Origin: Pseudomonas fluorescens
GTDB taxonomy: Bacteria > Pseudomonadota > Gammaproteobacteria > Pseudomonadales > Pseudomonadaceae
DNA length: 64,000 nucleotides
Assembly: GCF_001623525.1 (NCBI RefSeq)
Contig: NZ_CP015225.1
Coordinates: 5,096,501-5,160,500 of the forward strand
Direction: 5' to 3'
This document shows positions 9,710 through 18,528 of this stretch, piece by piece. Position numbers and translations under genes: made by a program. The notes under the pieces were generated by a model, which was given only the letters and a program-made list of their open reading frames with translations, did no database searches and was not told the DNA's origin. Position 1 is the first letter of the stretch. Each line of letters starts with the position of its first letter.

Positions 9710-10384
9710 ATGAGTATTCGCGATTGGCCCGCGGCCGAGCGGCCACGGGAGCGGTTATTGGCGCTAGGGGCGGGGAGTCTATCGGACGCCGAGCTGCTGG
9801 CGATTTTTTTGCGCACCGGCGTGTCGGGCAAAAGCGCGGTGGATCTGGCGCGACAACTATTGATTCAATTTGGCAGCCTGCGCGCGCTGCTTGAAGCCGA
9901 TCAGATCACATTCAGTAATCATATGGGGCTCGGGCCGGCGAAGTTCGCCCAGCTGCAAGCGGCTCAGGAAATGAGTCGTCGGCATTTGGCTGAACGGGCA
10001 CGGGAAAAGACCCCGCTGGAAAGCCCGTTCGCGGTGCGTGAGTACCTGAAATCGATGCTGCGTCACGAACCCCACGAGGTGTTCGGTTGCCTGTTTCTCA
10101 ATGCCAAGCACCAGGTGCTGACCTTCGAGGCGCTGTTCCGCGGCTCTATCGACAGCGCCAGTGTCCATCCCCGGCAGGTCGTCAAGCGCGCCCTGGCCCA
10201 CAACGCCGCCGCGTTGATCCTGTGCCACAACCACCCCTCCGGCAACACCGAGCCCAGCCAGGCCGACCGGGTGCTCACTGAACGGCTTCAGGAGGCGTTG
10301 GAGCTGATCGATGTGCGGGTGCTCGACCATGTCATCGTTGGCGATGGGGAGCCGTTATCCATGGCGGAGCGTGGGTGGATGTGA
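9710..10384 (+). CDS. radC: RadC-family JAB metalloprotein
   Basis: The ATG at 9710, after GGGAGA, gives 224 residues, the usual RadC length. The N-terminal part has helix-hairpin-helix-like character. The C-terminal JAMM motif is intact: [10 protein letters not shown], then [15 protein letters not shown] with the two histidines and aspartate for zinc. RadC is named as a DNA repair protein, but its role in repair is doubtful in other bacteria and its true substrate is not known. It is transcribed away from coaBC. Confidence 0.93.
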   Translation: MSIRDWPAAERPRERLLALGAGSLSDAELLAIFLRTGVSGKSAVDLARQLLIQFGSLRALLEADQITFSNHMGLGPAKFAQLQAAQEMSRRHLAERAREKTPLESPFAVREYLKSMLRHEPHEVFGCLFLNAKHQVLTFEALFRGSIDSASVHPRQVVKRALAHNAAALILCHNHPSGNTEPSQADRVLTERLQEALELIDVRVLDHVIVGDGEPLSMAERGWM

Positions 10385-10386
10385 GG

Positions 10387-10476
10387 CAGCGGCAAGCTGT
10401 CAGCTTCAAGCCGCAAGTTCAGAGCCGGGTGTGATCTGCTCTTGAGCTTGCAGCTTGCAGCTTACGGCTTGAGCCT
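10387..10476. repeat. AAGCTGCAAGC-type intergenic palindrome
   Basis: Between the convergent radC and solute-binding gene ends lie imperfect inverted copies of a CAAGC/GCTTG-rich unit (GCGGCAAGCTGTCAGCTTCAAGCCGCAAG and, inverted, CTTGAGCTTGCAGCTTGCAGC). The repeat runs past the solute-binding gene's stop codon at 10462-10464, so it supplies that stop and the last residues. Confidence 0.5.
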
Positions 10477-12051
10477 GACCTTCGAGTAATCCTGCCGCCC
10501 AAACGGGCTGACCGAGTAACCCTGCACATCCTTGCGGGTCAGGGCGAACGCGGTCGGGTGCGCCAGGGGCAGCCACAGGGCCTGTTGCTGGATCTGGGCC
10601 TGGGCCTGCTCGTAGAGCTTGGCCCGCACGCCTTGTTCGCCGGTGGTCTTGCCGGCGCTGATCAGTTTGTCCAGGTCGGGATTGCAGTAGCGGGCGAAGT
10701 TGGTGCCGGACTTGACCGCCGCGCAGGAAAACTGTGGCGTGAGGAAGTTGTCCGGGTCGCCGTTGTCGCCGGCCCAACCCATGAACAGCAAATCATGTTC
10801 GCCGGCCTTGGCGCGACGGATCAGTTCGCCCCATTCGATCACCCGGATCTCGGCCTGGATGCCGATCTGCGCCAGGTCGGATTGCAGCAGTTGTGCGCCG
10901 ACGCTGGGGTTGGGGTTCAGCAGGCTGCCGGAAGGGCGGGTCCAGATGGTGGTCTGGAAGCCTTCCTTCAAGCCGGCCTTGGCCAACAGGTCGCGGGCCT
11001 TGGCCAGATCATGGGTGTAGCCGGGCAGGCTTTTGGCGTAGCTCCAGGTGTTGGGCGGGTAGGGGCCATTGGCGGCTTCGGCGGTGCCTTCGAAGACGGT
11101 CTTCAGGTAGCTGGCCTTGTCGAAGGCCAGGTTGATGGCTTGGCGCACCTCAGGCTTGTCCAGCGGCGGATGCTGGCTGTTGATGGCCACGAATGCGGTC
11201 ATGAAGGCGTCGGTCTGCTCGACCTTCAGCGTAGGTTCTTGCTTGGCGGCTTGTACGTCCAGCGGCTTGGGCGACAGGGCGATCTGGCATTCGTTGCGAC
11301 GCAGTTTCTGCAGGCGCACATTGGCATCCGGCGTGATGGCGAAGACCAGCGGGTCCACTTGAGGCTTGCCGCCGAAATAGGCGTCGTTGGCCTTGTAGCG
11401 AATCGAGGCGTCCTTCTGGAACCGGCTGAAAATGAACGGGCCGGTGCCGATCGGCAGGCTGTTGAGCTTTTCCGGCGTACCGGCCTTCATCAACTGATCG
11501 GCGTATTCGGCCGAGTAAATGGAGGCAAAACCCATGCTCAACGTCGCCAGGAAGGTCGAGTCGGCGTGATCGAGGGTGAAGCGCACGGTCAACGGGTCCA
11601 GCGCATCGACTTTCTTGATCAGCGCCGGCAGTTGCATGGACTGGGCGTGGGGGAAACCGCTTTGCGCCACCTTGTGCCAGGGGTTCGCCGGATCGAGCAT
11701 GCGCTCGAAGCTGAACTTCACGTCCTCGGCGGTCAGGTCGCGGCGCGGCGTGAAGTAGTCGGTGTGGTGGAACTTGACCTGTGGCCGCAGCTTGAACACG
11801 TAGGTCAGGCCATCGGTGGAGACTTCCCAGCGCTCGGCCAGGCTGGGGACCACTTTGCCGCCGGCGGTATCGAAGTCCACCAGGCGGTTCATCAGCACGT
11901 CGGCGGAGGCGTTGGTGGTCGTCAGGGAGTTGTACTGGACGACATCGAACCCTTCCGGGCTGGCTTCGGTGCAGACGCTCAGGGCGGCGGCCAAGGCCTG
12001 TGGGGTGATCAGCAGAGGGGCGAGCAACAATGGTAGGGCAGCGAGGCGCAT
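10462..12051 (-). CDS. Peptide/nickel-type ABC transporter solute-binding protein
   Basis: This is a periplasmic family 5 binding protein, most like dipeptide-binding DppA proteins. From the ATG at 12051 the protein has 529 residues and begins with a clear signal peptide (MRLAALPLLLAPLLITPQALA, about residues 1-21). The pattern SLAERWEVSTDGLTYVFKLR, then FSFERMLDP, is typical of this family. No permease or ATPase gene is nearby, so it must share a transporter encoded elsewhere. The ligand cannot be told from sequence. An earlier in-frame start at 12069 would weaken the signal peptide. Confidence 0.88.
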   Translation of the reverse strand: MRLAALPLLLAPLLITPQALAAALSVCTEASPEGFDVVQYNSLTTTNASADVLMNRLVDFDTAGGKVVPSLAERWEVSTDGLTYVFKLRPQVKFHHTDYFTPRRDLTAEDVKFSFERMLDPANPWHKVAQSGFPHAQSMQLPALIKKVDALDPLTVRFTLDHADSTFLATLSMGFASIYSAEYADQLMKAGTPEKLNSLPIGTGPFIFSRFQKDASIRYKANDAYFGGKPQVDPLVFAITPDANVRLQKLRRNECQIALSPKPLDVQAAKQEPTLKVEQTDAFMTAFVAINSQHPPLDKPEVRQAINLAFDKASYLKTVFEGTAEAANGPYPPNTWSYAKSLPGYTHDLAKARDLLAKAGLKEGFQTTIWTRPSGSLLNPNPSVGAQLLQSDLAQIGIQAEIRVIEWGELIRRAKAGEHDLLFMGWAGDNGDPDNFLTPQFSCAAVKSGTNFARYCNPDLDKLISAGKTTGEQGVRAKLYEQAQAQIQQQALWLPLAHPTAFALTRKDVQGYSVSPFGRQDYSKVRLKP

Positions 12052-12488
12052 GGTCGGTTTCCTGTGCAAGTCGAAGGCCCATCTGCGAGTGCAGTCTGGA
12101 AAAGGCCTACCCTAGTGGGCTCGCCGCTAAATGACTATCCCCTTTTTGCATTTTCCGGCACTCTGCGCCGACACGTGGATGGACTAAAAATCGCCACAGA
12201 TGAAAAAAACCTGCATGCAGCGACGAGTGGTAAGGTGCTGTGCCAGCCTCTGCCCCCGCCGCCCGGGGCGGTTGGTCGATGATTCGCCATGAAGACAAAT
12301 CACATCGGCTGTTGTTGCGCTGTGGTCTTTCTGGTATAAAGCAGCGCTCTTTTCTAGGGGCCCGGTTCCTTCACTGTAGGTGTAGCCGGTAAGACCCTTA
12401 AAGAAACGCGGCGCCTGGCGCCAAATGACTGAGAGATTAAGCGGCCAACCCATGCCGGGTTGGGCATGTGGTTTTAGAGGGCTGAGGC
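12052..12488. other. Long spacer with rpmB leader; no gene seen
   Basis: This 437-base stretch separates the solute-binding gene from rpmB. The half next to rpmB holds a promoter and a leader of about 145 bases with possible stems at GGCGCC-TGGCGCC (near 12409-12421) and around AACCCATGCCGGGTTGGGCATG (near 12446-12468). I see no protein-coding signal. Confidence 0.6.
12312..12340 (+). promoter_or_regulatory. Candidate sigma-70 promoter of rpmB-rpmG
   Basis: TTGTTG at 12312-12317 and TATAAA at 12335-12340 are separated by 17 bases, the ideal spacing. The transcript would start near 12347 and carry a leader of about 140 bases before rpmB. Confidence 0.5.
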
Positions 12489-12722
12489 ATGTCGAGAGTC
12501 TGTCAAGTTACCGGTAAGGGTCCGGTGACTGGGAATAACATTTCCCACGCAAACAACAAAACCCGTCGTCGTTTCCTGCCGAACCTGCAGCATCACCGCT
12601 TCTGGGTTGAAGAAGAGAAACGTTTTGTGCGTCTGCGCGTATCTGCCAAGGGCATGCGTATCATCGACAAGCGTGGCATCAGTGTCGTGCTGGCCGAACT
12701 TCGTCGCGATGGCAAGGTTTAA
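12489..12722 (+). CDS. rpmB: 50S ribosomal protein L28
   Basis: L28 is a small basic protein of the large ribosomal subunit. The start [12 protein letters not shown] and the following block [19 protein letters not shown] are diagnostic. The 77-residue length is normal. A GAGGGCTGAGGC purine stretch lies before the ATG. It is the first gene of the conserved rpmB-rpmG pair, 11 bases before rpmG. Confidence 0.98.
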   Translation: MSRVCQVTGKGPVTGNNISHANNKTRRRFLPNLQHHRFWVEEEKRFVRLRVSAKGMRIIDKRGISVVLAELRRDGKV

Positions 12723-12733
12723 GGGAGCTAATC

Positions 12734-12889
12734 ATGCGTGAATTGATTCGTTTGATCTCGAGCGCCGGTACTGGTCACTTCTACACTACCGACAAGAACA
12801 AGCGTACTACTCCGGACAAAATCGAGATCAAGAAATATGATCCGGTTGTTCGCAAGCACGTGATCTACAAGGAAGGCAAAATCAAGTAA
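12734..12889 (+). CDS. rpmG: 50S ribosomal protein L33
   Basis: A 51-residue basic protein starting [20 protein letters not shown] and ending KEGKIK is L33 of the large subunit. A clear GGGAG site lies before the ATG. This paralogue lacks the CXXC zinc pairs, so it is the zinc-independent form. It is co-transcribed with rpmB and ends 21 bases before a terminator. Confidence 0.97.
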   Translation: MRELIRLISSAGTGHFYTTDKNKRTTPDKIEIKKYDPVVRKHVIYKEGKIK

Positions 12890-12910
12890 TTGATTTTTCC
12901 CTTCTTACGA

Positions 12911-12945
12911 AAAAGGCCCGTATCGCGAGATACGGGCCTTTTTTG
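12911..12945 (+). terminator. Terminator of rpmB-rpmG
   Basis: AAAAGGCCCGTATC-GCGA-GATACGGGCCTTTTTT has a 10-base GC-rich stem and a T-run. It could also serve the convergent I78-type gene. Confidence 0.9.
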
Positions 12946-12979
12946 TTGCGCTTGGATTGTGTGGTCAGCGACGAGGGGG

Positions 12980-13198
12980 TCAGCCGCAGTTGATGCTGAC
13001 AATGATCCTGTCGGCGTCGGTGTGCAGGTTGATCCGTCGCGGACGCAGGTCCCAGCTCGAAGGATATTTCGGGCCTGTGGCGCGGACGGGGGCTCCATTG
13101 GCCAAGGCGCGAACCTCTTCAAGCAATTGAGGGGTGCATTTTTGGCCGATGGTGTATTGGGCGATGGCGAGATCGCATTGATCGGGTACGACGGGCAT
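12980..13198 (-). CDS. Small protein of the I78 peptidase-inhibitor family
   Basis: The 72-residue protein ends with WDLRPRRINLHTDADRIIV followed by NCG, the C-terminal signature of the I78/elastase-inhibitor-like family, in which the inhibitor core resembles potato inhibitor I. I chose the ATG at 13198 because a strong GGAGG stands before it. With this start no signal peptide is seen, whereas many family members are exported. The longer frame starting at 13237 adds 13 residues that do not make a convincing signal sequence. The target protease is unknown. Confidence 0.7.
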   Translation of the reverse strand: MPVVPDQCDLAIAQYTIGQKCTPQLLEEVRALANGAPVRATGPKYPSSWDLRPRRINLHTDADRIIVSINCG

Positions 13199-13363
13199 AT
13201 TGCCTCCTTGCAATAGTGATAGGGTCAGGGCGCTCACCTGTCGGTTGGCCGCACGTCCTGTGCGTGCCGTTGCGACGATAAAATACGTGATGCCCGTGAG
13301 CAGTCTTATCTGCTGCGCTGGTCTTTACCAGCGATAGAGTGTCAGCTTCTTTTTCGGCGAGGC

Positions 13364-13726
13364 TCAAGCCTTCTGCTCGAACACCACGTAAATCTTGCGG
13401 CACGGCTCCAGCACTTCCCAAGTGCCCTGGAAACCCGCTGGGATCACAAAGCGGTCGCCGGCCCGCAGGGTCTTGGCATTGCCATCGTCGTCCCGCAGCA
13501 CGGAAACACCCTGGACGATCTCGCAATACTCATGCTCGGTGTAATTGACCGTCCACTGACCGACGGCGCCTTCCCATACGCCCGCGTTCATTTGCCCGCA
13601 GGGGCTGCTGTAATGGTTGAACACGGTTTGCTCGGGGTCGCCCTTGAACACCTTGGCCGGGTCCGGGCGATAACGTTCGGCGGTGGTATTGGCCTGGCTG
13701 AAATCGACGATGTCCTGAATGCTCAT
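13364..13726 (-). CDS. Cupin-domain protein (DUF861-like)
   Basis: The ATG at 13726 (MSIQDIVDFSQ) gives 120 residues. The beta-barrel pattern EHEYCEIVQGVSVLRDDDG ... LRAGDRFVIPAGFQGTWEV is a single cupin of the DUF861 type seen in ureidoglycine aminohydrolase relatives and in many small proteins next to amine catabolism genes. It is divergent from kauB, with 234 bases between the starts, which suggests a link to amine or aldehyde metabolism. Activity is unknown. Confidence 0.75.
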   Translation of the reverse strand: MSIQDIVDFSQANTTAERYRPDPAKVFKGDPEQTVFNHYSSPCGQMNAGVWEGAVGQWTVNYTEHEYCEIVQGVSVLRDDDGNAKTLRAGDRFVIPAGFQGTWEVLEPCRKIYVVFEQKA

Positions 13727-13960
13727 GCGGGTGATCCCCAGTGATCGCTTGGAAGGCTTCGAGTCTATGTTTATTAAAACGAACATCGCAAGGTCGTTTG
13801 CCCGCGTTGTGTCAAATATATTGAAACATGACCAGCCGCTGGTTTAGGGTGGCGGGTGCCCTATGCCGAAAACGGCGCCGAAACCAGGCTGGTTGGGCAG
13901 AATACTTTTGAGCGCTGCGCACCGCGCGGCGTTCGTACTCAATAAGAGGAGGACACACGC

Positions 13961-15454
13961 ATGACCACCCTGACTCGTGCCGACTGGGAACAACGCGCCC
14001 GCGACCTGAAGATTGAGGGCCGCGCCTTCATCAACGGCGAGTACACTGATGCGGTGTCCGGCGAAACCTTCGATTGCCTCAGCCCGGTCGATGGCCGCCT
14101 GCTGGGCAAGATCGCCAGCTGTGACGTCGCCGACGCCCAGCGTGCAGTCGAAAACGCCCGCGCCACATTCAGTTCCGGCGTCTGGTCGCGCCTGGCACCC
14201 AGCAAGCGCAAAGCCACCATGATTCGTTTTGCCGGCCTGCTCAAGCAGCATGCCGAAGAACTGGCCCTGCTCGAAACCCTGGACATGGGCAAGCCGATCA
14301 GTGATTCCCTGAACATCGACGTTCCCGGCGCGGCGCAAGCCTTGAGCTGGAGCGGTGAAGCCATCGACAAGCTCTACGACGAAGTGGCGGCTACGCCGCA
14401 CGATCAGTTGGGCCTGGTAACCCGTGAGCCGGTGGGTGTCGTGGGCGCTATCGTGCCCTGGAACTTCCCGTTGATGATGGCCTGCTGGAAGCTCGGCCCG
14501 GCGCTGTCCACCGGTAACTCGGTGGTGCTCAAACCGTCGGAAAAATCCCCGCTGACCGCTCTCCGCATCGCCGCACTGGCGATCGAGGCCGGCATTCCGA
14601 AAGGCGTGCTGAACGTGCTGCCAGGCTATGGCCACACCGTCGGCAAGGCCCTGGCCCTGCATATGGACGTCGATACGCTGGTGTTCACCGGCTCTACCAA
14701 GATCGCCAAGCAACTGATGATCTACTCCGGCGAATCCAACATGAAACGTATCTGGCTGGAAGCCGGCGGCAAGAGCCCGAACATCGTGTTCGCCGATGCC
14801 CCGGACCTGCAAGCCGCCGCCGAATCCGCCGCCAGCGCCATCGCCTTCAACCAGGGCGAAGTTTGCACTGCCGGCTCGCGGCTGTTGGTGGAGCGTTCCA
14901 TCAAGGACACGTTCCTGCCACTGGTGATCGAAGCCCTCAAGGGCTGGAAGCCTGGTAACCCTCTGGACCCGGCCACCAATGTCGGCGCCCTGGTCGATAC
15001 CCAGCAGATGAACACCGTGCTGTCCTACATCGAGGCCGGTCACAGCGACGGCGCCAAACTGGTGGCCGGCGGCAAACGCATCCTTGAGGAAACGGGCGGT
15101 ACGTACGTCGAGCCGACGATTTTCGACGGTGTGAGCAACGCGATGAAAATCGCCCAGGAAGAGATTTTCGGCCCGGTGTTGTCGGTCATTGCCTTCGACA
15201 CCGCCGAGCAGGCCATCGAGATCGCCAACGACACGCCGTACGGCCTCGCCGCGGCGGTATGGACCAAGGATATCTCCAAGGCCCACCTGACCGCCAAGGC
15301 CCTGCGTGCCGGCAGCGTCTGGGTCAACCAGTATGACGGCGGCGACATGACCGCGCCGTTCGGTGGTTTCAAGCAATCGGGTAATGGTCGCGACAAGTCG
15401 CTGCATGCGTTCGACAAGTACACCGAGCTGAAGTCGACCTGGATCAAACTCTGA
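13961..15454 (+). CDS. kauB: Aldehyde dehydrogenase of polyamine catabolism (KauB/PauC/PuuC type)
   Basis: This NAD(P)-dependent enzyme oxidises omega-amino aldehydes such as gamma-glutamyl-aminobutyraldehyde or 4-guanidinobutyraldehyde to acids. The 497 residues contain the cofactor motif FTGSTKIAKQL, the general base region LEAGGKSPNIV with the Glu, and the catalytic cysteine in FNQGEVCTAGSR. The end GGFKQSGNGRDKSLHAFDKYTE matches the PuuC/KauB subgroup. A strong AGAGGAGG lies before the ATG. Several nearby genes (PuuB-like oxidase, pauR) support a polyamine role. Exact substrate preference is inferred. Confidence 0.88.
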   Translation: MTTLTRADWEQRARDLKIEGRAFINGEYTDAVSGETFDCLSPVDGRLLGKIASCDVADAQRAVENARATFSSGVWSRLAPSKRKATMIRFAGLLKQHAEELALLETLDMGKPISDSLNIDVPGAAQALSWSGEAIDKLYDEVAATPHDQLGLVTREPVGVVGAIVPWNFPLMMACWKLGPALSTGNSVVLKPSEKSPLTALRIAALAIEAGIPKGVLNVLPGYGHTVGKALALHMDVDTLVFTGSTKIAKQLMIYSGESNMKRIWLEAGGKSPNIVFADAPDLQAAAESAASAIAFNQGEVCTAGSRLLVERSIKDTFLPLVIEALKGWKPGNPLDPATNVGALVDTQQMNTVLSYIEAGHSDGAKLVAGGKRILEETGGTYVEPTIFDGVSNAMKIAQEEIFGPVLSVIAFDTAEQAIEIANDTPYGLAAAVWTKDISKAHLTAKALRAGSVWVNQYDGGDMTAPFGGFKQSGNGRDKSLHAFDKYTELKSTWIKL

Positions 15455-15498
15455 TCCCTTTTGTGGGAGCGGAAGATTTGCGGTAGACACACATCCCC

Positions 15499-15588
15499 TG
15501 TGGGAGCGCGCTTGCTCGCGATCGCGGTATGACAGTCGACGACTTTGTTGAATGTCGCGCCGCTATGGCGAGCAAGCTCGCTCCCACA
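15499..15588. repeat. REPIN, family A
   Basis: Two inverted copies of TGTGGGAGCGMGCTTGCTCGCG face each other across about 35 bases, between kauB and the MFS gene. The unit recurs at 38521, 52281 and 63038. Confidence 0.8.
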
Positions 15589-15637
15589 ATGTTTTGGGTG
15601 GCGCTTGGGATTGATAACTGTCCACAGGAGCGTGGAA

Positions 15638-16780
15638 ATGCGTTGGGCGACCTATTTCGCCGTGTTGGCGTCTGTCCTGAGTGTCGGCCTGGCCTTGGGT
15701 GTGAGCATGCCGCTGGTGTCGCTGCGCCTGGAGGGCTGGGGTTATGGCTCGTTTGCCATTGGCGTGATGGCCGCCATGCCGGCCGTGGGGGTGTTGCTCG
15801 GGGCCAAGGTGTCCAGCCGGCTGGCGGCGCGGTTTGGCACGGCAGCGTTGATGCGTCTGTGCCTATGGGGCGGCGCGGTGTCCATCGGGTTGCTGGCGTT
15901 GCTGCCCAGCTATCCGGTCTGGCTGCTGCTGCGCCTGTTGATTGGCGTGGTCCTGACCTTGGTGTTCATTCTGGGTGAGAGTTGGATCAACCAACTGGTC
16001 ATTGAGAAATGGCGTGGGCGACTGGTGGCGCTGTACGGCAGCAGCTACGCCTTGAGCCAGTTGTCCGGCCCGCTGCTGCTGGGCGCGCTGGGGACCGCTC
16101 ATGACTACGGGTTCTGGGTGGGTGTCGGTTTGCTGCTGGTCGCACCCTTACTGTTGCTGGGCCGTAGCGGTGCGCCGAGCAGCGAGGCTGGCAGCGTTAC
16201 GTTTGGCGACTTGTGGACGTTTTGCCGGGGCTTGCCGGCGATTGCCTGGGCGGTCTCGTTGTTCGCCGCGTTCGAGGCCATGATCCTCACGTTGCTGCCG
16301 GTCTATTGCCTGCGCCAGGGCTTCACCGCCGACGTAGCGCTGGCGATGGTCAGCACCGTGGTGGTCGGTGATGCCCTGTTGCAGTTGCCCATTGGTGCCC
16401 TGGCCGATCGCGTGTCTCGTCGGGCGCTGTTGACGGGCTGTGCAGTGGTGCTGACGTTATCGAGCCTGGCGGTTCCGCTGTTGATCGATACCCTGTTGAT
16501 CTGGCCGCTGTGGGTACTGTTCGGCGCCAGTGCCGGCGGTTTGTTCACGTTGTCGCTGATCCTGATCGGCGAGCGTTACCGTGACGATGCGCTGGTGCGG
16601 GCCAACGCTCACATCGCGCAGCTGTGGGGCCTTGGTTGCCTGATCGGGCCGCTGGTGGCGGGGGCGGGCAGTCAGTGGATCAGCGGGCATGCGCTGCCTT
16701 TGTTCATGGCCGCAGGGGCGTTTGGCCTGGTGATCCTGCTGTTGCGCCAGGGGGCATTCGGGGCGACACAGGCGGCCTGA
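15638..16780 (+). CDS. MFS transporter (YcaD/DHA-like)
   Basis: The protein has 380 residues with twelve hydrophobic segments, typical of drug/proton antiporter-like major facilitators. The family loop between helices 2 and 3 appears as GAKVSSRLAARFGTAALMRL, and the half-way repeat as GALADRVSRRALL. I chose the ATG at 15638 because CAGGAG precedes it and the extra N-terminal part of the longer frame falls inside a REPIN. The gene order kauB-MFS-phospholipase-like matches P. aeruginosa as I recall it. Substrate unknown. Confidence 0.85.
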   Translation: MRWATYFAVLASVLSVGLALGVSMPLVSLRLEGWGYGSFAIGVMAAMPAVGVLLGAKVSSRLAARFGTAALMRLCLWGGAVSIGLLALLPSYPVWLLLRLLIGVVLTLVFILGESWINQLVIEKWRGRLVALYGSSYALSQLSGPLLLGALGTAHDYGFWVGVGLLLVAPLLLLGRSGAPSSEAGSVTFGDLWTFCRGLPAIAWAVSLFAAFEAMILTLLPVYCLRQGFTADVALAMVSTVVVGDALLQLPIGALADRVSRRALLTGCAVVLTLSSLAVPLLIDTLLIWPLWVLFGASAGGLFTLSLILIGERYRDDALVRANAHIAQLWGLGCLIGPLVAGAGSQWISGHALPLFMAAGAFGLVILLLRQGAFGATQAA

Positions 16781-16793
16781 GCACACCAAACCC

Positions 16794-16888
16794 CTGTGGT
16801 GAGGGAGCTTGCTCCCGCTCGGTTGCGCAGCAACCGCAAAAGCCGGGACTGCTTCGCAGTCCAGCGGGAGCAAGCTCCCTCGCCACAA
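16794..16888. repeat. REPIN, family B
   Basis: TGTGGTGAGGGAGCTTGCTCCCGCTCGG and its inverse (CAGCGGGAGCAAGCTCCCTCGCCACA) enclose a GCTTCGCAGTCC centre, between the convergent MFS and phospholipase-like genes. Family B copies recur at 20401, 57765 and 61829. Confidence 0.8.
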
Positions 16889-16901
16889 CAGCGGGGTGCC
16901 C

Positions 16902-18467
16902 CTACAGCATCCGCTCCAACCCGATCGTCGTGCTGAACCAGGCATTGAATCGGCGCCACCAACTGCCCGGTTCGCGGTTCAGGTCGTGCGTCTGGCCATT
17001 GTCTTCGGTGGTCCAGACGAGCGTTCCATCCTCCAGCCTGGCCTGATAGCTCAGGGCTGGCGCCATGCCCTGCAAGGCCAGTTCGCGCACTTGGCTGGCG
17101 AGTTCAGGGCTGTCCACCAGCACGCCGACTTCGGTGTTCCACAGCACCGAGCGCGGATCGAAATTGAACGAGCCGATGAACGATTTCTGCTGGTCGAAGA
17201 TGATCGCCTTGCTGTGCAGGCTGGAGTCCGATTGGCCGTAGGACTTGCTGTAGAACAGGTGCGGGCTGCTGCCGGTGTCGCCCGGTTGTCGTCGCAGTTC
17301 GAACAGGCGCACGCCATGTTGCAACAGGGCCTTGCGGTACGGTGCATAGCCGCCGTGCACGGCGGGCACGTCGGTGGCTTCCAGGGAGTTGGTCAGCAGG
17401 CTCACCGACACGCCGGCATCGGCGCGACTGGTCAGATACACCAAGCCTGGCTGGCCGGGGACGAAGTAGGCGGAAATCATGATCAGTTCTTTGCTGACAC
17501 CCGTCAGCTCGGGGGCCAGTTGGGTGGTCAACAACAGTTGAGGGTCCGGTTCGTCCTTGGCCAGCACTTTGCTGGGCGCGTCCCACAGTGCCTGGTTCCA
17601 GGCCCAGATCAGTTGATCGCGCCAAGTGTCCAGGCGTGGTTGGGTTTTGTAGGCGGTCAGCTGCTGGTAGAGCGCGTGGTTTTCCTTGTGGGTCTGCTCC
17701 AGGGACTCTTGCAGGCGCAGGCGGTTGTTGGCCAGGTCCTTGGGCGTGGGGCGATGGGACAGGAACTGTTCGATGGGTTTGCTCAGGGCGCTGTTCCAGT
17801 ACTGGTCGAAGCTGTGGCCCAATTGTTCGGCCACCGGACCGACACTGAGCAGGTCGATGTCGGTGAAGTTCAGGTTGGGTTCGGCGTCGAAGTACTCATC
17901 GCCCAGGTTGCGACCGCCGACGATGGCCATGCTGTTGTCCGCCAGCCACAGCTTGTTGTGCATCCGGCGGTGTTGCAACGACAGGTTGAACAGGCGCCCA
18001 AGGCTGCGAGTCACGCCGGTAGCGCGTCCCAGGTGCAGCGGATTGAACAGGCGGATCTGGATTTGCGGATGAGCGGCGAGGGTGGCGATGATCTGATCCT
18101 GGCCATCGCTGGTGGTGTCGTCCAGCAATATCCGTACGCGCACGCCCCGGTCGGCGGCCTTGAGCAATTCATCCACCAGCATCCGCGTGCTGATGCCGTC
18201 ATGGACGATGTAGTACTGCAAATCCAGGCTGCCTTGGGCGTGGCGAATCAACTCGGCCCGGGCGATGAACGCGTCGGTGCTGTCCGACAGCAGCCGAAAG
18301 CCCGAGCGTCCTTCATGGGCGGCAGCCTGGGCCTGGACCGAGCGGCCGAACGAAGATTCGGCGGCCGGTAAGGCCTGGGAGGGCTCGCGAGTGACATCAA
18401 GACTGGCGCAGCCGCTCAGCAGTGAGGCGACTAACAGCAGCGCAGGCAGGATCGGTCTGGATCTCAC
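16902..18467 (-). CDS. Phospholipase D-family lipoprotein, ClsC-like
   Basis: The 521-residue protein starts at a GTG (18467) with a lipoprotein signal ending LLSGC, so Cys20 would be lipidated. Two HKD catalytic motifs are present: HNKLWLAD followed by GGRN, and HSKAIIFD followed by GSFN. This matches phospholipase D-type enzymes such as cardiolipin synthase C (YmdC). Substrate may be phosphatidyl lipids of the envelope. It is convergent with the MFS gene and 61 bases downstream of the MocR regulator. Confidence 0.85.
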   Translation of the reverse strand: MRSRPILPALLLVASLLSGCASLDVTREPSQALPAAESSFGRSVQAQAAAHEGRSGFRLLSDSTDAFIARAELIRHAQGSLDLQYYIVHDGISTRMLVDELLKAADRGVRVRILLDDTTSDGQDQIIATLAAHPQIQIRLFNPLHLGRATGVTRSLGRLFNLSLQHRRMHNKLWLADNSMAIVGGRNLGDEYFDAEPNLNFTDIDLLSVGPVAEQLGHSFDQYWNSALSKPIEQFLSHRPTPKDLANNRLRLQESLEQTHKENHALYQQLTAYKTQPRLDTWRDQLIWAWNQALWDAPSKVLAKDEPDPQLLLTTQLAPELTGVSKELIMISAYFVPGQPGLVYLTSRADAGVSVSLLTNSLEATDVPAVHGGYAPYRKALLQHGVRLFELRRQPGDTGSSPHLFYSKSYGQSDSSLHSKAIIFDQQKSFIGSFNFDPRSVLWNTEVGVLVDSPELASQVRELALQGMAPALSYQARLEDGTLVWTTEDNGQTHDLNREPGSWWRRFNAWFSTTIGLERML

Positions 18468-18528
18468 GTAGGATCGTTCCGCTTGTTCACGTTGATCGGC
18501 TGTTGGGTGCTGCTTCCCTGGGTAAAGT

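Noticed and set aside
10558..12036. 492-codon frame opposite the solute-binding protein
   Set aside because: Antisense shadow; no ribosome site or domain, and the minus-strand gene has a signal peptide and family motifs.
13844..15490. 548-codon frame opposite kauB
   Set aside because: Antisense shadow of the aldehyde dehydrogenase; no recognisable domain.
16794..16888. CRISPR-like repeats
   Set aside because: Repeats occur only as inverted pairs at scattered sites with no regular spacers; these are REPINs.
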